Part shown: in pieces, positions 33,370-41,659 of the stretch | Position numbering within the stretch: the first letter of the stretch is position 1 | Layout of the letters: every line of letters starts with the position of its first letter | Assembly: GCA_005116745.1 (NCBI GenBank) | Contig: SWDS01000010.1 | Location: forward strand, 1 to 64,000 | Origin: Nitrospira sp. | GTDB lineage: Bacteria > Nitrospirota > Nitrospiria > Nitrospirales > Nitrospiraceae | DNA length: 64,000 nucleotides | Direction: 5' to 3' | The notes under the pieces: model-generated | Seen by the model: only the letters and a program-made list of their open reading frames with translations | Databases searched by the model: none | What the model was told of the DNA's origin: nothing | Translations under genes and position numbers: made by a program

Positions 33370-34239
33370 ATGCCGTTTGGAACAAGAAGGTCTGTCCTTA
33401 TGTCGGAGGATCTGAGTCGTGGAGATGGGTCATCCACTCGCGTCATCGCGGTGTCCAGCGGCAAGGGAGGAGTCGGCAAGTCTAATGTGGTTGCGAACCT
33501 TGCGGTGTCACTCACGAAGGTTGGGAAGCGGGTGCTGATTTTGGATGCCGACCTCGGCTTAGGTAATCTGGATGTCCTCCTGGGGCTCGTTCCGCAGCAT
33601 ACGATCGAAGACGTATTGAGAGGCACACATACGCTTGATGAGATCGTGCTCAGCGGCCCAGCGGGCATCCATGTGCTTCCGGCCAGTTCCGGCGTTGCCC
33701 GTCTGACGGCGCTGACAGAAGCCCAACAGGTGATGATCCAGGAACAGTTGGCCCAGCTCACGTCAGAGATGGATGTGCTCTTGATCGATACCGGGGCGGG
33801 CATCTCGCCAAACGTCACTTTTTTTGCCTCTGCGGCAGATGAGACGATCATCGTCGTCTCGCCGGAGCCGACATCGCTCACGGATGCCTATGCGCTGATC
33901 AAAGTCTTGGCCCGTCAGTATCGAGAACGCCGTTTCAAAGTACTGGTGAATCAGGCGAAGAGTCCCCGTGAAGCGGCTGAAGTATTCGGGAAGTTGGATG
34001 TGGCGGTGGATCATTTTCTTCATGTGGCCGTCGAATTAGTCGGGGCAATCCCTTATGACGACTATGTGCATTTGGCCGTCATGCAACAGAAGGCGCTCTG
34101 TGAGTTATTCCCAGATGCACCAGCAGCCCAAGCATTCCGGAGGTTGGCACATCAAGTTATCCAATGGCCGAGGCCTGATCTCCCTAAAAGTTCCGTCCAG
34201 CTTGTATGGCAACGGGCGGTGACGCCGGCGAGTAACTGA
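33370..34239 (+). CDS. flhG: MinD-like ATPase FlhG (FleN/YlxH)
   Basis: A 289-residue MinD/ParA-type ATPase. The deviant Walker A motif GKGGVGKS is at about residues 34-41, followed by LILDADLGLGNLDVLLGL and LIDTGAGIS. It limits the number of flagella by acting on FlhF and, in Pseudomonas, on FleQ. A C-terminal amphipathic helix is expected but not obvious. TTGGAGG precedes the ATG. It lies between flhF and fliA, as in many bacteria with polar flagella. Confidence 0.94.
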   Translation: MPFGTRRSVLMSEDLSRGDGSSTRVIAVSSGKGGVGKSNVVANLAVSLTKVGKRVLILDADLGLGNLDVLLGLVPQHTIEDVLRGTHTLDEIVLSGPAGIHVLPASSGVARLTALTEAQQVMIQEQLAQLTSEMDVLLIDTGAGISPNVTFFASAADETIIVVSPEPTSLTDAYALIKVLARQYRERRFKVLVNQAKSPREAAEVFGKLDVAVDHFLHVAVELVGAIPYDDYVHLAVMQQKALCELFPDAPAAQAFRRLAHQVIQWPRPDLPKSSVQLVWQRAVTPASN

Positions 34240-34263
34240 CCAACGATCGGACATGGGAAGATC

Positions 34264-35013
34264 ATGAGCAAGACTGCATTACCACACGAGCGAAAAGCAT
34301 TTGCGGCCCAGGCAGCCAGACGTGAAGAGCTGATCAAGGAGTTTGCTCATGTTATTCGCGCGATGGCCCATCGACTGGCCTTCCGCCTCCCGGCGTACCT
34401 CGACGCGGAGGATCTGATTTCGGTTGGCACCATTGGACTCATGGATGCCATGGATAAGTATGACCCCACACGAGAAGCGAAGTTTAAGACGTATGCGGAG
34501 TTCAGAATTCGTGGCGCCATGCTTGATGAGATTCGATCGATGGATTGGATCCCGAGATCGGTTCATGAACGCATCGGCTTGCTCCAAAAGACGCACACGA
34601 TGCTGATGAGCCGATTGGGTCGGCCGCCCCATGATGAAGAGGTGGCGACGGAACTGAAGATGTCCCTGGAAGAGCTAGATGATTTCATTACGCGGGCCAG
34701 AGGGGCGGTGATGATTAGTGTGGACGATTTAGGCCTTCATGAACCAGACGGGCATAAAGTGGTCAAGATGTTGGCCGATACGCACACGCCGGATCCCTTG
34801 TCCTCATTGGTCAACGAGCGTGAACGTGCATTGATTGCCGATGCTATCCACAAGTTGCCGGAAAAAGAGCGCCTTGTTCTGAGCTTGTATTACTACGAGG
34901 AGCTTACGATGAAGGAAATCGGAGAGTTACTAAAGGTCACTGAATCACGGGTTTGCCAAATCCATACGAAGGCTATCATCCAGCTCAAGGCACTCTTGCA
35001 TAAACCGAGTTGA
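34264..35013 (+). CDS. fliA: RNA polymerase sigma factor FliA (sigma-28)
   Basis: A 249-residue sigma factor of the sigma-28 group: region 2 (DLISVGTIGLMDAMDKYDP, FKTYAEFRIRGAMLDEIRS), region 3 and region 4 (LPEKERLVLSLYYYEELTMKEIGELL). It directs late flagellar transcription and is held by FlgM until the hook is ready. It ends the fliL-fliA operon; a 627-bp non-coding region follows. Sigma-28-like promoter sequences are seen before flgM, the HD-GYP gene and the PilZ gene. Confidence 0.97.
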   Translation: MSKTALPHERKAFAAQAARREELIKEFAHVIRAMAHRLAFRLPAYLDAEDLISVGTIGLMDAMDKYDPTREAKFKTYAEFRIRGAMLDEIRSMDWIPRSVHERIGLLQKTHTMLMSRLGRPPHDEEVATELKMSLEELDDFITRARGAVMISVDDLGLHEPDGHKVVKMLADTHTPDPLSSLVNERERALIADAIHKLPEKERLVLSLYYYEELTMKEIGELLKVTESRVCQIHTKAIIQLKALLHKPS

Positions 35014-35640
35014 TGCTATCCGCCGACCGACTCGGCAGGGTGCTCGATTCTCAACGTGGCTCGGCTTCAGTTCTGAGTCCTAGAACCCCGTACCACTCTA
35101 GACGAGATCTCGACTAGCACCTGCTATAGCCAGGTCCTCAATCAGCAATCAAGATTATGCATATGCACATGAAGGTCTCACATCATACGTTCCCACGATT
35201 GGTGCAACGATCGCTTGTATGGTGGTCTGCCTCAGCAACGGTGTGTGGCAGAAACATAGGGTGGATGGGGACGACACTGGCTGATTCTGGGAGCTTGGCT
35301 GACGTCCTAGCGAATGGTCGAGTACACGAAGCGAGGCACCCACGAATCGTGGCTGTTCCATTGCTATGGTTGACACGACCAGCCGTACATCCCTTCCCTA
35401 CAGTTTTGGGTTGGCATGAGGCGTCCCTCACCAGTCAGTACTGGGAATAATTTTCACCTCAGTGGGTAGAATCCACCCTCGCAGTATGGCAGAGGGATTC
35501 CATACCAGCCTGTTGTTCCACAGCGGAAGTCAGTTCATGCCTGCATTTGGCTGAGTTCGCATTCGATATACAGTAATCTCTGTTCGGAACGAATCTGGCA
35601 TAAGGGTTGCTGTCTCTCGAAGAGAAAAGGAGTCGGCAAT
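35014..35640. other. Intergenic region fliA-flgF
   Basis: 627 bases with no believable gene. The only clear signals are at the right end: an inverted repeat GTATGG/CCATAC (35484-35505) and a sigma-54-type promoter (35596-35611). Small chance frames on both strands lack ribosome sites. A small RNA cannot be excluded. Confidence 0.5.
35596..35611 (+). promoter_or_regulatory. Sigma-54-type promoter of the flgF operon
   Basis: TGGCATAAGGGTTGCT matches the consensus at all of TGGCA and TTGCT with correct spacing. The start would be near 35622; flgF starts at 35641 after AAAAGGAG. The inverted repeat 91-112 bases upstream may be an activator site, but it differs from those of flgB and fliK. Confidence 0.72.
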
Positions 35641-36411
35641 ATGAATCGAGGTATCTATTCCATCTTGTCTGGCGCACTCGCCCATGAGCGGCGCATGCAA
35701 GTGTTTGCGAACAATATGGCTAATGTGAATACCGCTGGCTTCAAGCAGGATGAGCAGGCCTTCAAAGCCATATTCCCACGGTACCATTCGGTCGCTCCCA
35801 CTGGAGGCCGAACTGTGGGATTGGCTCAGCAGATCACGGCCAGACCATTCGGACCATCTGAGCGTGTGTTTGTCGCACCACATCAGATCAAGACCACATT
35901 TGAGCCAGGCCGCATCCGATTGACCGGCAATCCGCTGGACGTTGCCATTCAAGGGCAAGGGTTCTTTGAGGTACAGACGCCACAAGGGTCTCGATACACC
36001 CGCAACGGCATGCTGTCACTGGATAATCAACGCCGGCTGGTGACAGGACTTGGCTATCCCGTGATGGGGACGAGGGGTGAGATCAAGATTCCTCCAGGAA
36101 AATTAGAGATTACGTCACAGGGAGACATCAAAGTCGATGCTAAACCTGTGGCGACAATCAAAGTCATGGAATTTGCGGCTGAAAACATGCCGCAGAAGTC
36201 GTCGGAAGGGCTGTTCTTCTCGGAGAAAGGCACGGTGAGCAAGAATCCGGAGATTCAGGTTGGGCACATCGAAGAGTCCAACGTCAATTCCATTGGCGAG
36301 ATGGTGAAGATGCTTGCGGGTATGCGCAACTATGAATCAACGCAAAAGCTGATTCAATCGCTTGATCGTATGACTGAGGTCACGATTCAAGATGTAGGAC
36401 GAGTGCTCTAA
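35641..36411 (+). CDS. flgF: Flagellar rod protein FlgF
   Basis: A 256-residue proximal rod protein. The rod motif (MQVFANNMANVNTAGFKQDE) is at the N-terminus, NPLDVAIQGQGFFEVQ in the middle and SNVNSIGEMVKMLAGMRNYE at the C-terminus. It is shorter than FlgG and is called FlgF by order (before flgG) and size. AAAGGAG precedes the ATG. Confidence 0.92.
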   Translation: MNRGIYSILSGALAHERRMQVFANNMANVNTAGFKQDEQAFKAIFPRYHSVAPTGGRTVGLAQQITARPFGPSERVFVAPHQIKTTFEPGRIRLTGNPLDVAIQGQGFFEVQTPQGSRYTRNGMLSLDNQRRLVTGLGYPVMGTRGEIKIPPGKLEITSQGDIKVDAKPVATIKVMEFAAENMPQKSSEGLFFSEKGTVSKNPEIQVGHIEESNVNSIGEMVKMLAGMRNYESTQKLIQSLDRMTEVTIQDVGRVL

Positions 36412-36502
36412 GACTGTGAAGTGTCGTTGGTCGTCGGTCATTCGTACACATCAGCTCGTGCGTGTCAGGTTTTACGAACGGCAAGATACGTAGGAGGATT
36501 CC

Positions 36503-37294
36503 ATGATTCGTGCCATGTGGACCGCAGCGACCGGAATGACGGCTCAGCAGATCAATGTTGACACGGTCGCCCATAACCTTGCCAACGTCAACACCAACTC
36601 CTTTAAACGCAGCCGAGCTGAGTTTGCGGACCTGCTGTATCAGATTCAACGACTCCCCGGTACCAGCGCCTCCAATGTCGGGGTCTTTCCAGTCGGCATC
36701 CAGGTTGGGGCAGGGGTACGCCCAACGACTGTTGCGAAAGAATGGATTCAGGGGAATATGCGCCAAACGAACAACGAGACGGATTTGGCGATCGATGGAG
36801 CAGGGTTTTTTCAAGTCTCCCGTCCTGATGGGACGATCATGTATACCCGCAATGGATCGTTTAAGCGTGACAATGTGGGCAATCTCGTGACCGGCGACGG
36901 TGATCTTCTCAATCCCGTGATTACGATCCCGTCCGGCGCGCTCAAGTTGGATATCGGGCAGGACGGCACGGTCTCCGTTTTGCTGCCAGGTGTGACGCAG
37001 TCGTCGCAAGTGGGGCAAATTCAATTGACTCGGTTCGACAATCCTTCCGGGTTGGTCGCGATGGGGGGCAATCTCTTTATTGATAGCTTTGCTTCCGGTC
37101 CTCCGACGCAGGGGACCGGCGGCTTCACCACCGGATTCGGGACGATCCAGCAAGGATTCTTGGAGAGTTCGAATGTTAATCTCGCCGAAGAAATGGTCAA
37201 TATGATCATTGCGCAGCGAAGTTACGAGATTAATTCCAAGACGATTCAGGCGTCCGACGAAATGATGGCCATTGCAAACAATCTCAGACGATAA
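36503..37294 (+). CDS. flgG: Flagellar distal rod protein FlgG
   Basis: A 263-residue rod protein with the classic FlgG length. Motifs: MTAAQQ-like start (GMTAQQINVDTVAHNLANVN), a FlgG-specific stretch GIQVGAGVRP, TDLAIDGAGFFQV, and the C-terminus SNVNLAEEMVNMIIAQRSYEIN. It forms the distal rod through the P and L rings. TAGGAGGA precedes the ATG, 91 bases after flgF. Confidence 0.96.
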   Translation: MIRAMWTAATGMTAQQINVDTVAHNLANVNTNSFKRSRAEFADLLYQIQRLPGTSASNVGVFPVGIQVGAGVRPTTVAKEWIQGNMRQTNNETDLAIDGAGFFQVSRPDGTIMYTRNGSFKRDNVGNLVTGDGDLLNPVITIPSGALKLDIGQDGTVSVLLPGVTQSSQVGQIQLTRFDNPSGLVAMGGNLFIDSFASGPPTQGTGGFTTGFGTIQQGFLESSNVNLAEEMVNMIIAQRSYEINSKTIQASDEMMAIANNLRR

Positions 37295-37304
37295 GGAGCG
37301 GCTC

Positions 37305-38105
37305 ATGTCTAGGATTTGGCTGACCATGATCATGCTCCTTTCATCTGTAGTCTTCGACGTGACGACATCACGTGCAGGACCTAGTGGTGGGTCTCGGCCC
37401 ATCCTATCTGAGTCCCGAGGTCCGATTCATCAGGCGACCGACACCGTTGTGGACCGACCGGCTGTCAGTGAGGTCAGTCCTGATCTCATTCGGAAGGCCA
37501 TTCAGAAACATCTGGAGAGCGACTGGGGGCACAAGGTTAAGACGGTACATGTGACGGTGTTGGATCCCGCGGATTCTGTGATGCTCCCCGGCGGGACGGT
37601 GGAGTTGCAAGTTACTCCCAACTCGCTGGAAGAAGGTCTAGGACGGCGGATGTTTCATGTGGAGGCGGTCGCAAACGGGAAATCTCGGAAAACGATCCAG
37701 GTTGTTGCTGATATTGCGGCGATGATCGACGCGGTTGTTGTCACCCGTTTTCTGAAGGCCGATGAACTGATTGATATGAGCGATCTCAAGACGGTCGGAT
37801 TGCGGGTTCATCAGGTGAACCATTCCTTCATCACCGATCAAGCAGAGGTCATCGGAAAGAGCGCATCACGGCCTCTTCCGCCCGAGACACCGCTACGCCC
37901 AGCCTTTGTGAAGCCTCCGTTGGTGATGAAGAAGGGTGATCGAGTCCTCATCGAGGCGCGGCGTGGAGGCCTGTCGATTCGGGCGAGTGGCGTAACGAAA
38001 GCAAACGGACAAGTCGGACAGACCGTCATGGTCACCAATCTGGAGTCCGGTCGGGAGCTAAGAGCCAAAGTGGTGGCTCCAAATCTTGTTGAGGTGGAGT
38101 TCTAG
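37305..38105 (+). CDS. flgA: P-ring assembly chaperone FlgA
   Basis: A 266-residue periplasmic protein. A signal peptide covers about the first 22 residues. The C-terminal SAF-type domain (VVVTRFLKADELIDMSDLK ... VMKKGDRVLIEARRGGLSIRASG ... GQTVMVTNLESGRELRAKV) is typical of FlgA, which helps FlgI to form the P ring. AAGGAGCGG lies before the ATG at 37305; the frame is open further upstream but within the end of flgG. Confidence 0.93.
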   Translation: MSRIWLTMIMLLSSVVFDVTTSRAGPSGGSRPILSESRGPIHQATDTVVDRPAVSEVSPDLIRKAIQKHLESDWGHKVKTVHVTVLDPADSVMLPGGTVELQVTPNSLEEGLGRRMFHVEAVANGKSRKTIQVVADIAAMIDAVVVTRFLKADELIDMSDLKTVGLRVHQVNHSFITDQAEVIGKSASRPLPPETPLRPAFVKPPLVMKKGDRVLIEARRGGLSIRASGVTKANGQVGQTVMVTNLESGRELRAKVVAPNLVEVEF

Positions 38106-38127
38106 CTGAATCGTGGCAGAGAACACC

Positions 38128-38829
38128 ATGCATTTTCACTGTAATCTGCTTTTTCATATGGCCGTACGTAGCCTGGTCATCACCATCGCCCTGCACGGAT
38201 GTTCAAGCCCGCCGAGCCCGTCGAGCAAGGTGACTGTGCCGCTGCTCCCTCCTCCAAAGACGCTTGGCTCGCTCTGGCAGGAAGAAAACGGACGAGCCTA
38301 TCTCTATGAAGATATGCGTGCTATGCGGATCGGGGATATTCTGACTGTGAAAATCTCCGAAGTTCATAAAGGGTCCAAGTCAGCCGATACGGCGGTTCAA
38401 CGGGATTCGACGATTAAGAACGGCATGGTCGGCAGTGGTATGGGATATATCGGGCTTCCAGGGATCCGCTTCAGCGATGAAACAAAGCGTGGCTTCGGAA
38501 TCAATGCGAACGCTAATAACAAGTTCGATGGGAAAGGTTCCACCAATCGTGAAGGCACATTGACAGGGACCATCTCTGCGATCGTGACAGAGGTGCTTCC
38601 CAACGGGGATCTTCGGATCGAGGGACGACGTGAGGTGAGTGTCAACAGTGAAAAGCAGCTGATGACGATTGGTGGGATTGTCCGGCGTGTCGATGTGGAT
38701 ACCAAGAATACAGTGGCTTCAAGTGCCATTGCGGACGCTAAAATCGAATACTCAGGCTTGGGTGTGCTGGACGATGTGCAGCGACCCGGGTGGTTGATCC
38801 GTATTCTCAATTGGGTCTATCCGTTCTGA
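38128..38829 (+). CDS. flgH: Flagellar L-ring lipoprotein FlgH
   Basis: An outer membrane lipoprotein that forms the L ring. The signal has a lipobox ending L-H-G-C (Cys25 from this start). The conserved body includes GSLWQEENGRAYLYEDMRAMRIGDILTV-type sequence and GRREVSVNSEKQ. The start is unclear: GTG at 38113, ATG at 38128 and ATG at 38158 are possible, none with a strong ribosome site; the last would give the shortest, most typical lipoprotein signal. It is followed by a small unknown gene and flgI. Confidence 0.93.
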   Translation: MHFHCNLLFHMAVRSLVITIALHGCSSPPSPSSKVTVPLLPPPKTLGSLWQEENGRAYLYEDMRAMRIGDILTVKISEVHKGSKSADTAVQRDSTIKNGMVGSGMGYIGLPGIRFSDETKRGFGINANANNKFDGKGSTNREGTLTGTISAIVTEVLPNGDLRIEGRREVSVNSEKQLMTIGGIVRRVDVDTKNTVASSAIADAKIEYSGLGVLDDVQRPGWLIRILNWVYPF

Positions 38830-38843
38830 GGGGAAGAGGGGCT

Positions 38844-39119
38844 ATGACGGTTCAGCCGAGACGAAAACCGACTCCGAGAAGCATGCTCAAGCGGCGTCCG
38901 TTGAATCTTCGTACGCTTCAAATGATGGTGCAGAGTGGGGTTGTCCGACGGGCAGATTTTGATCCTCCCACGTTTGGGAGCAGAACGCGATTCCATGCGT
39001 TAGATGATGCTGATCACGCTTCGAGGAAAGATTCGGCTTCTGAACAAGGATGGCTGTCGCGCATCATACTTGGTCCTCGGTTACAGGTCTCTGTTCCCAA
39101 ATGTTCATGGAGAGGATAG
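38844..39119 (+). CDS. Small unknown protein between flgH and flgI
   Basis: A 91-residue, strongly basic protein with no recognised domain and no signal peptide. GAGGGGCT lies before the ATG, 14 bases after flgH. Its end overlaps only the untranslated part before the flgI start chosen here. Genes in this place are usually absent: flgH and flgI are neighbours in most bacteria. The Arg/Lys-rich N-terminus and the C-terminal hydrophobic stretch (WLSRIILGPRLQVSV) give no clear clue. A cytoplasmic helper in ring or rod assembly is a guess. Confidence 0.6.
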   Translation: MTVQPRRKPTPRSMLKRRPLNLRTLQMMVQSGVVRRADFDPPTFGSRTRFHALDDADHASRKDSASEQGWLSRIILGPRLQVSVPKCSWRG

Positions 39120-39130
39120 GTGCCGCATAC

Positions 39131-40270
39131 ATGTTCATACGGTGGATCGCTCTAGTCAATGTGCTGGTCCTGACCAGTGGTGTGTTGACACCTTCCGGCG
39201 CCGATGCGGTGAGGATCAAGGATATTGGCATGATTGAAGGAGTCCGTGAAAACCAGTTGCTTGGTTACGGTTTGGTGGTTGGTCTGGACAGTACCGGCGA
39301 CCGAGTCATCGGTGGACAGTTCACGATTCAGGCAATGATGTCCATGTTGAATAAGATGGGCGTCAACCTGGTGATCGATCCCATCCAGTTATTAACGAGA
39401 AACATCGCCTCGGTGATGGTGACCGCCAAGCTGCCTCCATTCTCCAAACCAGGGATGACACTGGATGCCTTGGTGTCGTCGATGGCGAATGCAAAAAGCC
39501 TGCAAGGCGGGACGCTCTTGCTCACGCCGTTAAAAGCAGCCAATCAGCAAGTATTTGCCGTCGCGCAGGGACCAGTCTCAATCGGTGGTTTTCTCGGCGG
39601 GACGGGAGGGGCTGGCGGCGCCACAGTGACGAAGAATCATCAGGCGGCTGGTGTGGTTCCTGGTGGCGCCATTATCGAGAAGGAGCTTCCTGTCGACATT
39701 GACTCATGGGCGACCGTTTCTGTGCTTCTCCGCCAACCCGATTTTACGACTGCCATCAGGACTGCCGAGGCCATCGAGAGTGCCTTTGGGAAAGGCAGTG
39801 CATCAGCCACGAATGCCGGATCTGTGAAGGCGACAATCCCTCAAGTGTTTCAGGGGCGCGTCGTCGAATATATCGCATCGATCGAGGGACTTGATGTGAC
39901 CGTCGATTCTATAGCCAAAGTCGTGGTGAATGAACGGACCGGCACGGTGGTATTGGGAGAACATGTACGGATTTCCACATGTGCGATTTCTCACGGCAAT
40001 CTCACGATCTCGGTCAAGAACACGTTGAACGTGTCACAGCCGACGGCGCCACTCATTGGTTCGTCCGCAGGACAGACGACTGTCACACCGGATGTGCAGA
40101 CAGAGATTAAGGAGCAGGAGTCGAGGCTCCTGGTGGTGGATGAGACGGTAACATTGGGGGACGTCGTACGGGCTCTCAATGCAGTAGGAGTGACGCCGCG
40201 TGACCTTGTCGCAATACTCTCGGCTCTGAGGTCGGCAGGAGCGCTGCAAGCGAACCTTGAAATCATTTAG
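39131..40270 (+). CDS. flgI: Flagellar P-ring protein FlgI
   Basis: A 379-residue periplasmic protein that forms the P ring. A signal peptide (about 1-26) ends before VRIKDIGMIEGVRENQLLGY, the start of the mature protein. Further typical parts are MLNKMGVNL, ASVMVTAKLPPF and the C-terminal LSALRSAGALQANLEII. GGATAGG precedes the ATG at 39131; ATGs at 39101 and 39107 are other options. Confidence 0.95.
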   Translation: MFIRWIALVNVLVLTSGVLTPSGADAVRIKDIGMIEGVRENQLLGYGLVVGLDSTGDRVIGGQFTIQAMMSMLNKMGVNLVIDPIQLLTRNIASVMVTAKLPPFSKPGMTLDALVSSMANAKSLQGGTLLLTPLKAANQQVFAVAQGPVSIGGFLGGTGGAGGATVTKNHQAAGVVPGGAIIEKELPVDIDSWATVSVLLRQPDFTTAIRTAEAIESAFGKGSASATNAGSVKATIPQVFQGRVVEYIASIEGLDVTVDSIAKVVVNERTGTVVLGEHVRISTCAISHGNLTISVKNTLNVSQPTAPLIGSSAGQTTVTPDVQTEIKEQESRLLVVDETVTLGDVVRALNAVGVTPRDLVAILSALRSAGALQANLEII

Positions 40271-40287
40271 ATGGACGAGTGCTACCT

Positions 40288-40677
40288 ATGAACACGCTAG
40301 AACAATACGGAATCCATTCCGGGCCCTCTTCACCAGCATACGTGGATCCTGGATTGACCAGACGCGCGAGTCATCTTGTGTCTCAGATGAGTGCCTCGAC
40401 ATCGCAGGACCCTGCGGCGGCACGTCAACAAATGGTCCAAGCTGGCCAACAGTTCGAGGCCTATTTTGTCTCCTATTTACTGAAGGTAATGAGGGAAACG
40501 GTTCCTGAGGGAAGCATCACCAACAAGCAAGGGGCGTATTTCTACTCATTTTATGACGAGGAAATTGGGAAACGGGCAGCCGAGTCTGGGGGGATAGGCA
40601 TTGCCAAGATGGTTCAGGAGTATGCGCAACAATATTTTTCCTCATCCCCCCCGAAACGCTCAAGTTCTTCTGGGTAA
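40288..40677 (+). CDS. flgJ: Rod-binding protein FlgJ (N-terminal domain only)
   Basis: A 129-residue protein that matches the N-terminal rod-binding half of FlgJ (AGQQFEAYFVSYLLKVMRETVP ... YFYSFYDEEIGKRAAESGGIGIAKM). The muramidase domain of enterobacterial FlgJ is missing, as in many bacteria, so another enzyme must open the cell wall. A GTG at 40279 is an alternative start. The promoter of flgM overlaps its 3' end. Confidence 0.9.
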   Translation: MNTLEQYGIHSGPSSPAYVDPGLTRRASHLVSQMSASTSQDPAAARQQMVQAGQQFEAYFVSYLLKVMRETVPEGSITNKQGAYFYSFYDEEIGKRAAESGGIGIAKMVQEYAQQYFSSSPPKRSSSSG

Positions 40678-40687
40678 GAACCGATAA
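40660..40687 (+). promoter_or_regulatory. Sigma-28-like promoter of flgM
   Basis: TCAAGTTC (40660-40667), 12 bases, ACCGATAA (40680-40687). The E. coli consensus is TAAAGTTT-N11-GCCGATAA. The same -35 octamer and spacing occur before the HD-GYP gene. A late FliA-dependent promoter at flgM is known in enteric bacteria. Confidence 0.6.
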
Positions 40688-40764
40688 GAAGCTCGACCGG
40701 GGTAAAGTCAATAATTCTCTCGGATTGAGAGCTGAGAGGCGAGAGCCGGGGAAGGAGCGATAAC

Positions 40765-41070
40765 ATGCAGATTTCAGGCCATGGGAAGGTAGATCATCTT
40801 GCCAAACTGTTACTTGGGGTTCAGGACATCGAGGGGATAGGTAATCGGCAAGCGGCTGCCCGCACCCAGGTGGGTAAAGATGAGGTTCAGATCTCGGCCC
40901 AAGCGAAGGAACTTCAACGGATTCGGGAGCTGGCGAATCAGCCTGACCCTGAACGGAATGAACAGGTGGAGCGCATCAGGCGCGCGCTTGACAGCGGAAC
41001 ATACGATATCAGTGGCCGCGCGGTTGGCGATGCCATCGTGAAGCAGGTTCTAACCGACGCCGTACTCTGA
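40765..41070 (+). CDS. flgM: Anti-sigma-28 factor FlgM
   Basis: A 101-residue protein. The C-terminal half fits FlgM (DEVQISAQAKELQRIREL ... RNEQVERIRRALDSGTYDISGRAVGDAIVKQ). It binds FliA and is exported through the finished hook, which releases FliA for late genes. GGGAAGGAG precedes the ATG. It leads flgN, flgK and flgL in the same direction. Confidence 0.93.
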   Translation: MQISGHGKVDHLAKLLLGVQDIEGIGNRQAAARTQVGKDEVQISAQAKELQRIRELANQPDPERNEQVERIRRALDSGTYDISGRAVGDAIVKQVLTDAVL

Positions 41071-41128
41071 GCCTCTTCGATCCAGTATAGCTGGCAAGCG
41101 ACGAACGAGTCTCCGATATGGCCCATGG

Positions 41129-41653
41129 ATGGGCAGGTTGTCGATTGTGAATACATTAATTTCTCTCGATCAGTTGACCCATATTCTCACCCGCGAATCC
41201 GTACAGTGTGATCTCCTGTCACAAAACATCACCCAAGAGCGGGAAGCCATCAAGTGCATGGCGCTTCAGGAGTTCGTCTCGATCAATCAATCAAGGATTT
41301 CAATTCTTGAGTGCTTGCACAGCCTGAAGGAAGAACTGGATGGTCTGCTGGAAGGCTTGGCAGTTGCCTACTACGTACCAGAAGCGGGGCGAACGCTGAC
41401 AGAAATTCTACGCCGGACTCACAGTCCACAGGCAGGGTTCATTCTAGAACAGTATGAGCGGCTTGCGGAGAAGGTCCGTGTGGTGAAGCACGATATCGCG
41501 GTCAATCAGGTGCTGATCAAGAATGTTCAATCGTTTCTTATTCGAGCCATGGAGGCTCACCACCAACTGCTTCCGGGGGAGGCCCTCTATACCGTGTCGG
41601 GCTCTCAAAGCAATCGCGGCGTGTCGGCGGCGTTGATCAAGCGGCAGGGGTAA
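41129..41653 (+). CDS. flgN: Flagellar export chaperone FlgN
   Basis: A 174-residue, helix-rich protein of the FlgN family: long antiparallel helices with a C-terminal binding helix. It keeps FlgK and FlgL ready for export. The sequence of this family is weakly conserved; place between flgM and flgK supports the call. The ATG at 41129 has no good ribosome site; a GTG at 41147 after GGGCAGG is an alternative. The stop is 6 bases before flgK. Confidence 0.85.
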   Translation: MGRLSIVNTLISLDQLTHILTRESVQCDLLSQNITQEREAIKCMALQEFVSINQSRISILECLHSLKEELDGLLEGLAVAYYVPEAGRTLTEILRRTHSPQAGFILEQYERLAEKVRVVKHDIAVNQVLIKNVQSFLIRAMEAHHQLLPGEALYTVSGSQSNRGVSAALIKRQG

Positions 41654-41659
41654 AAATCG

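Noticed and set aside
36380-37402. 340-residue minus-strand frame opposite flgG
   Set aside because: It lies antisense to flgG and the start of flgA; no domain visible.
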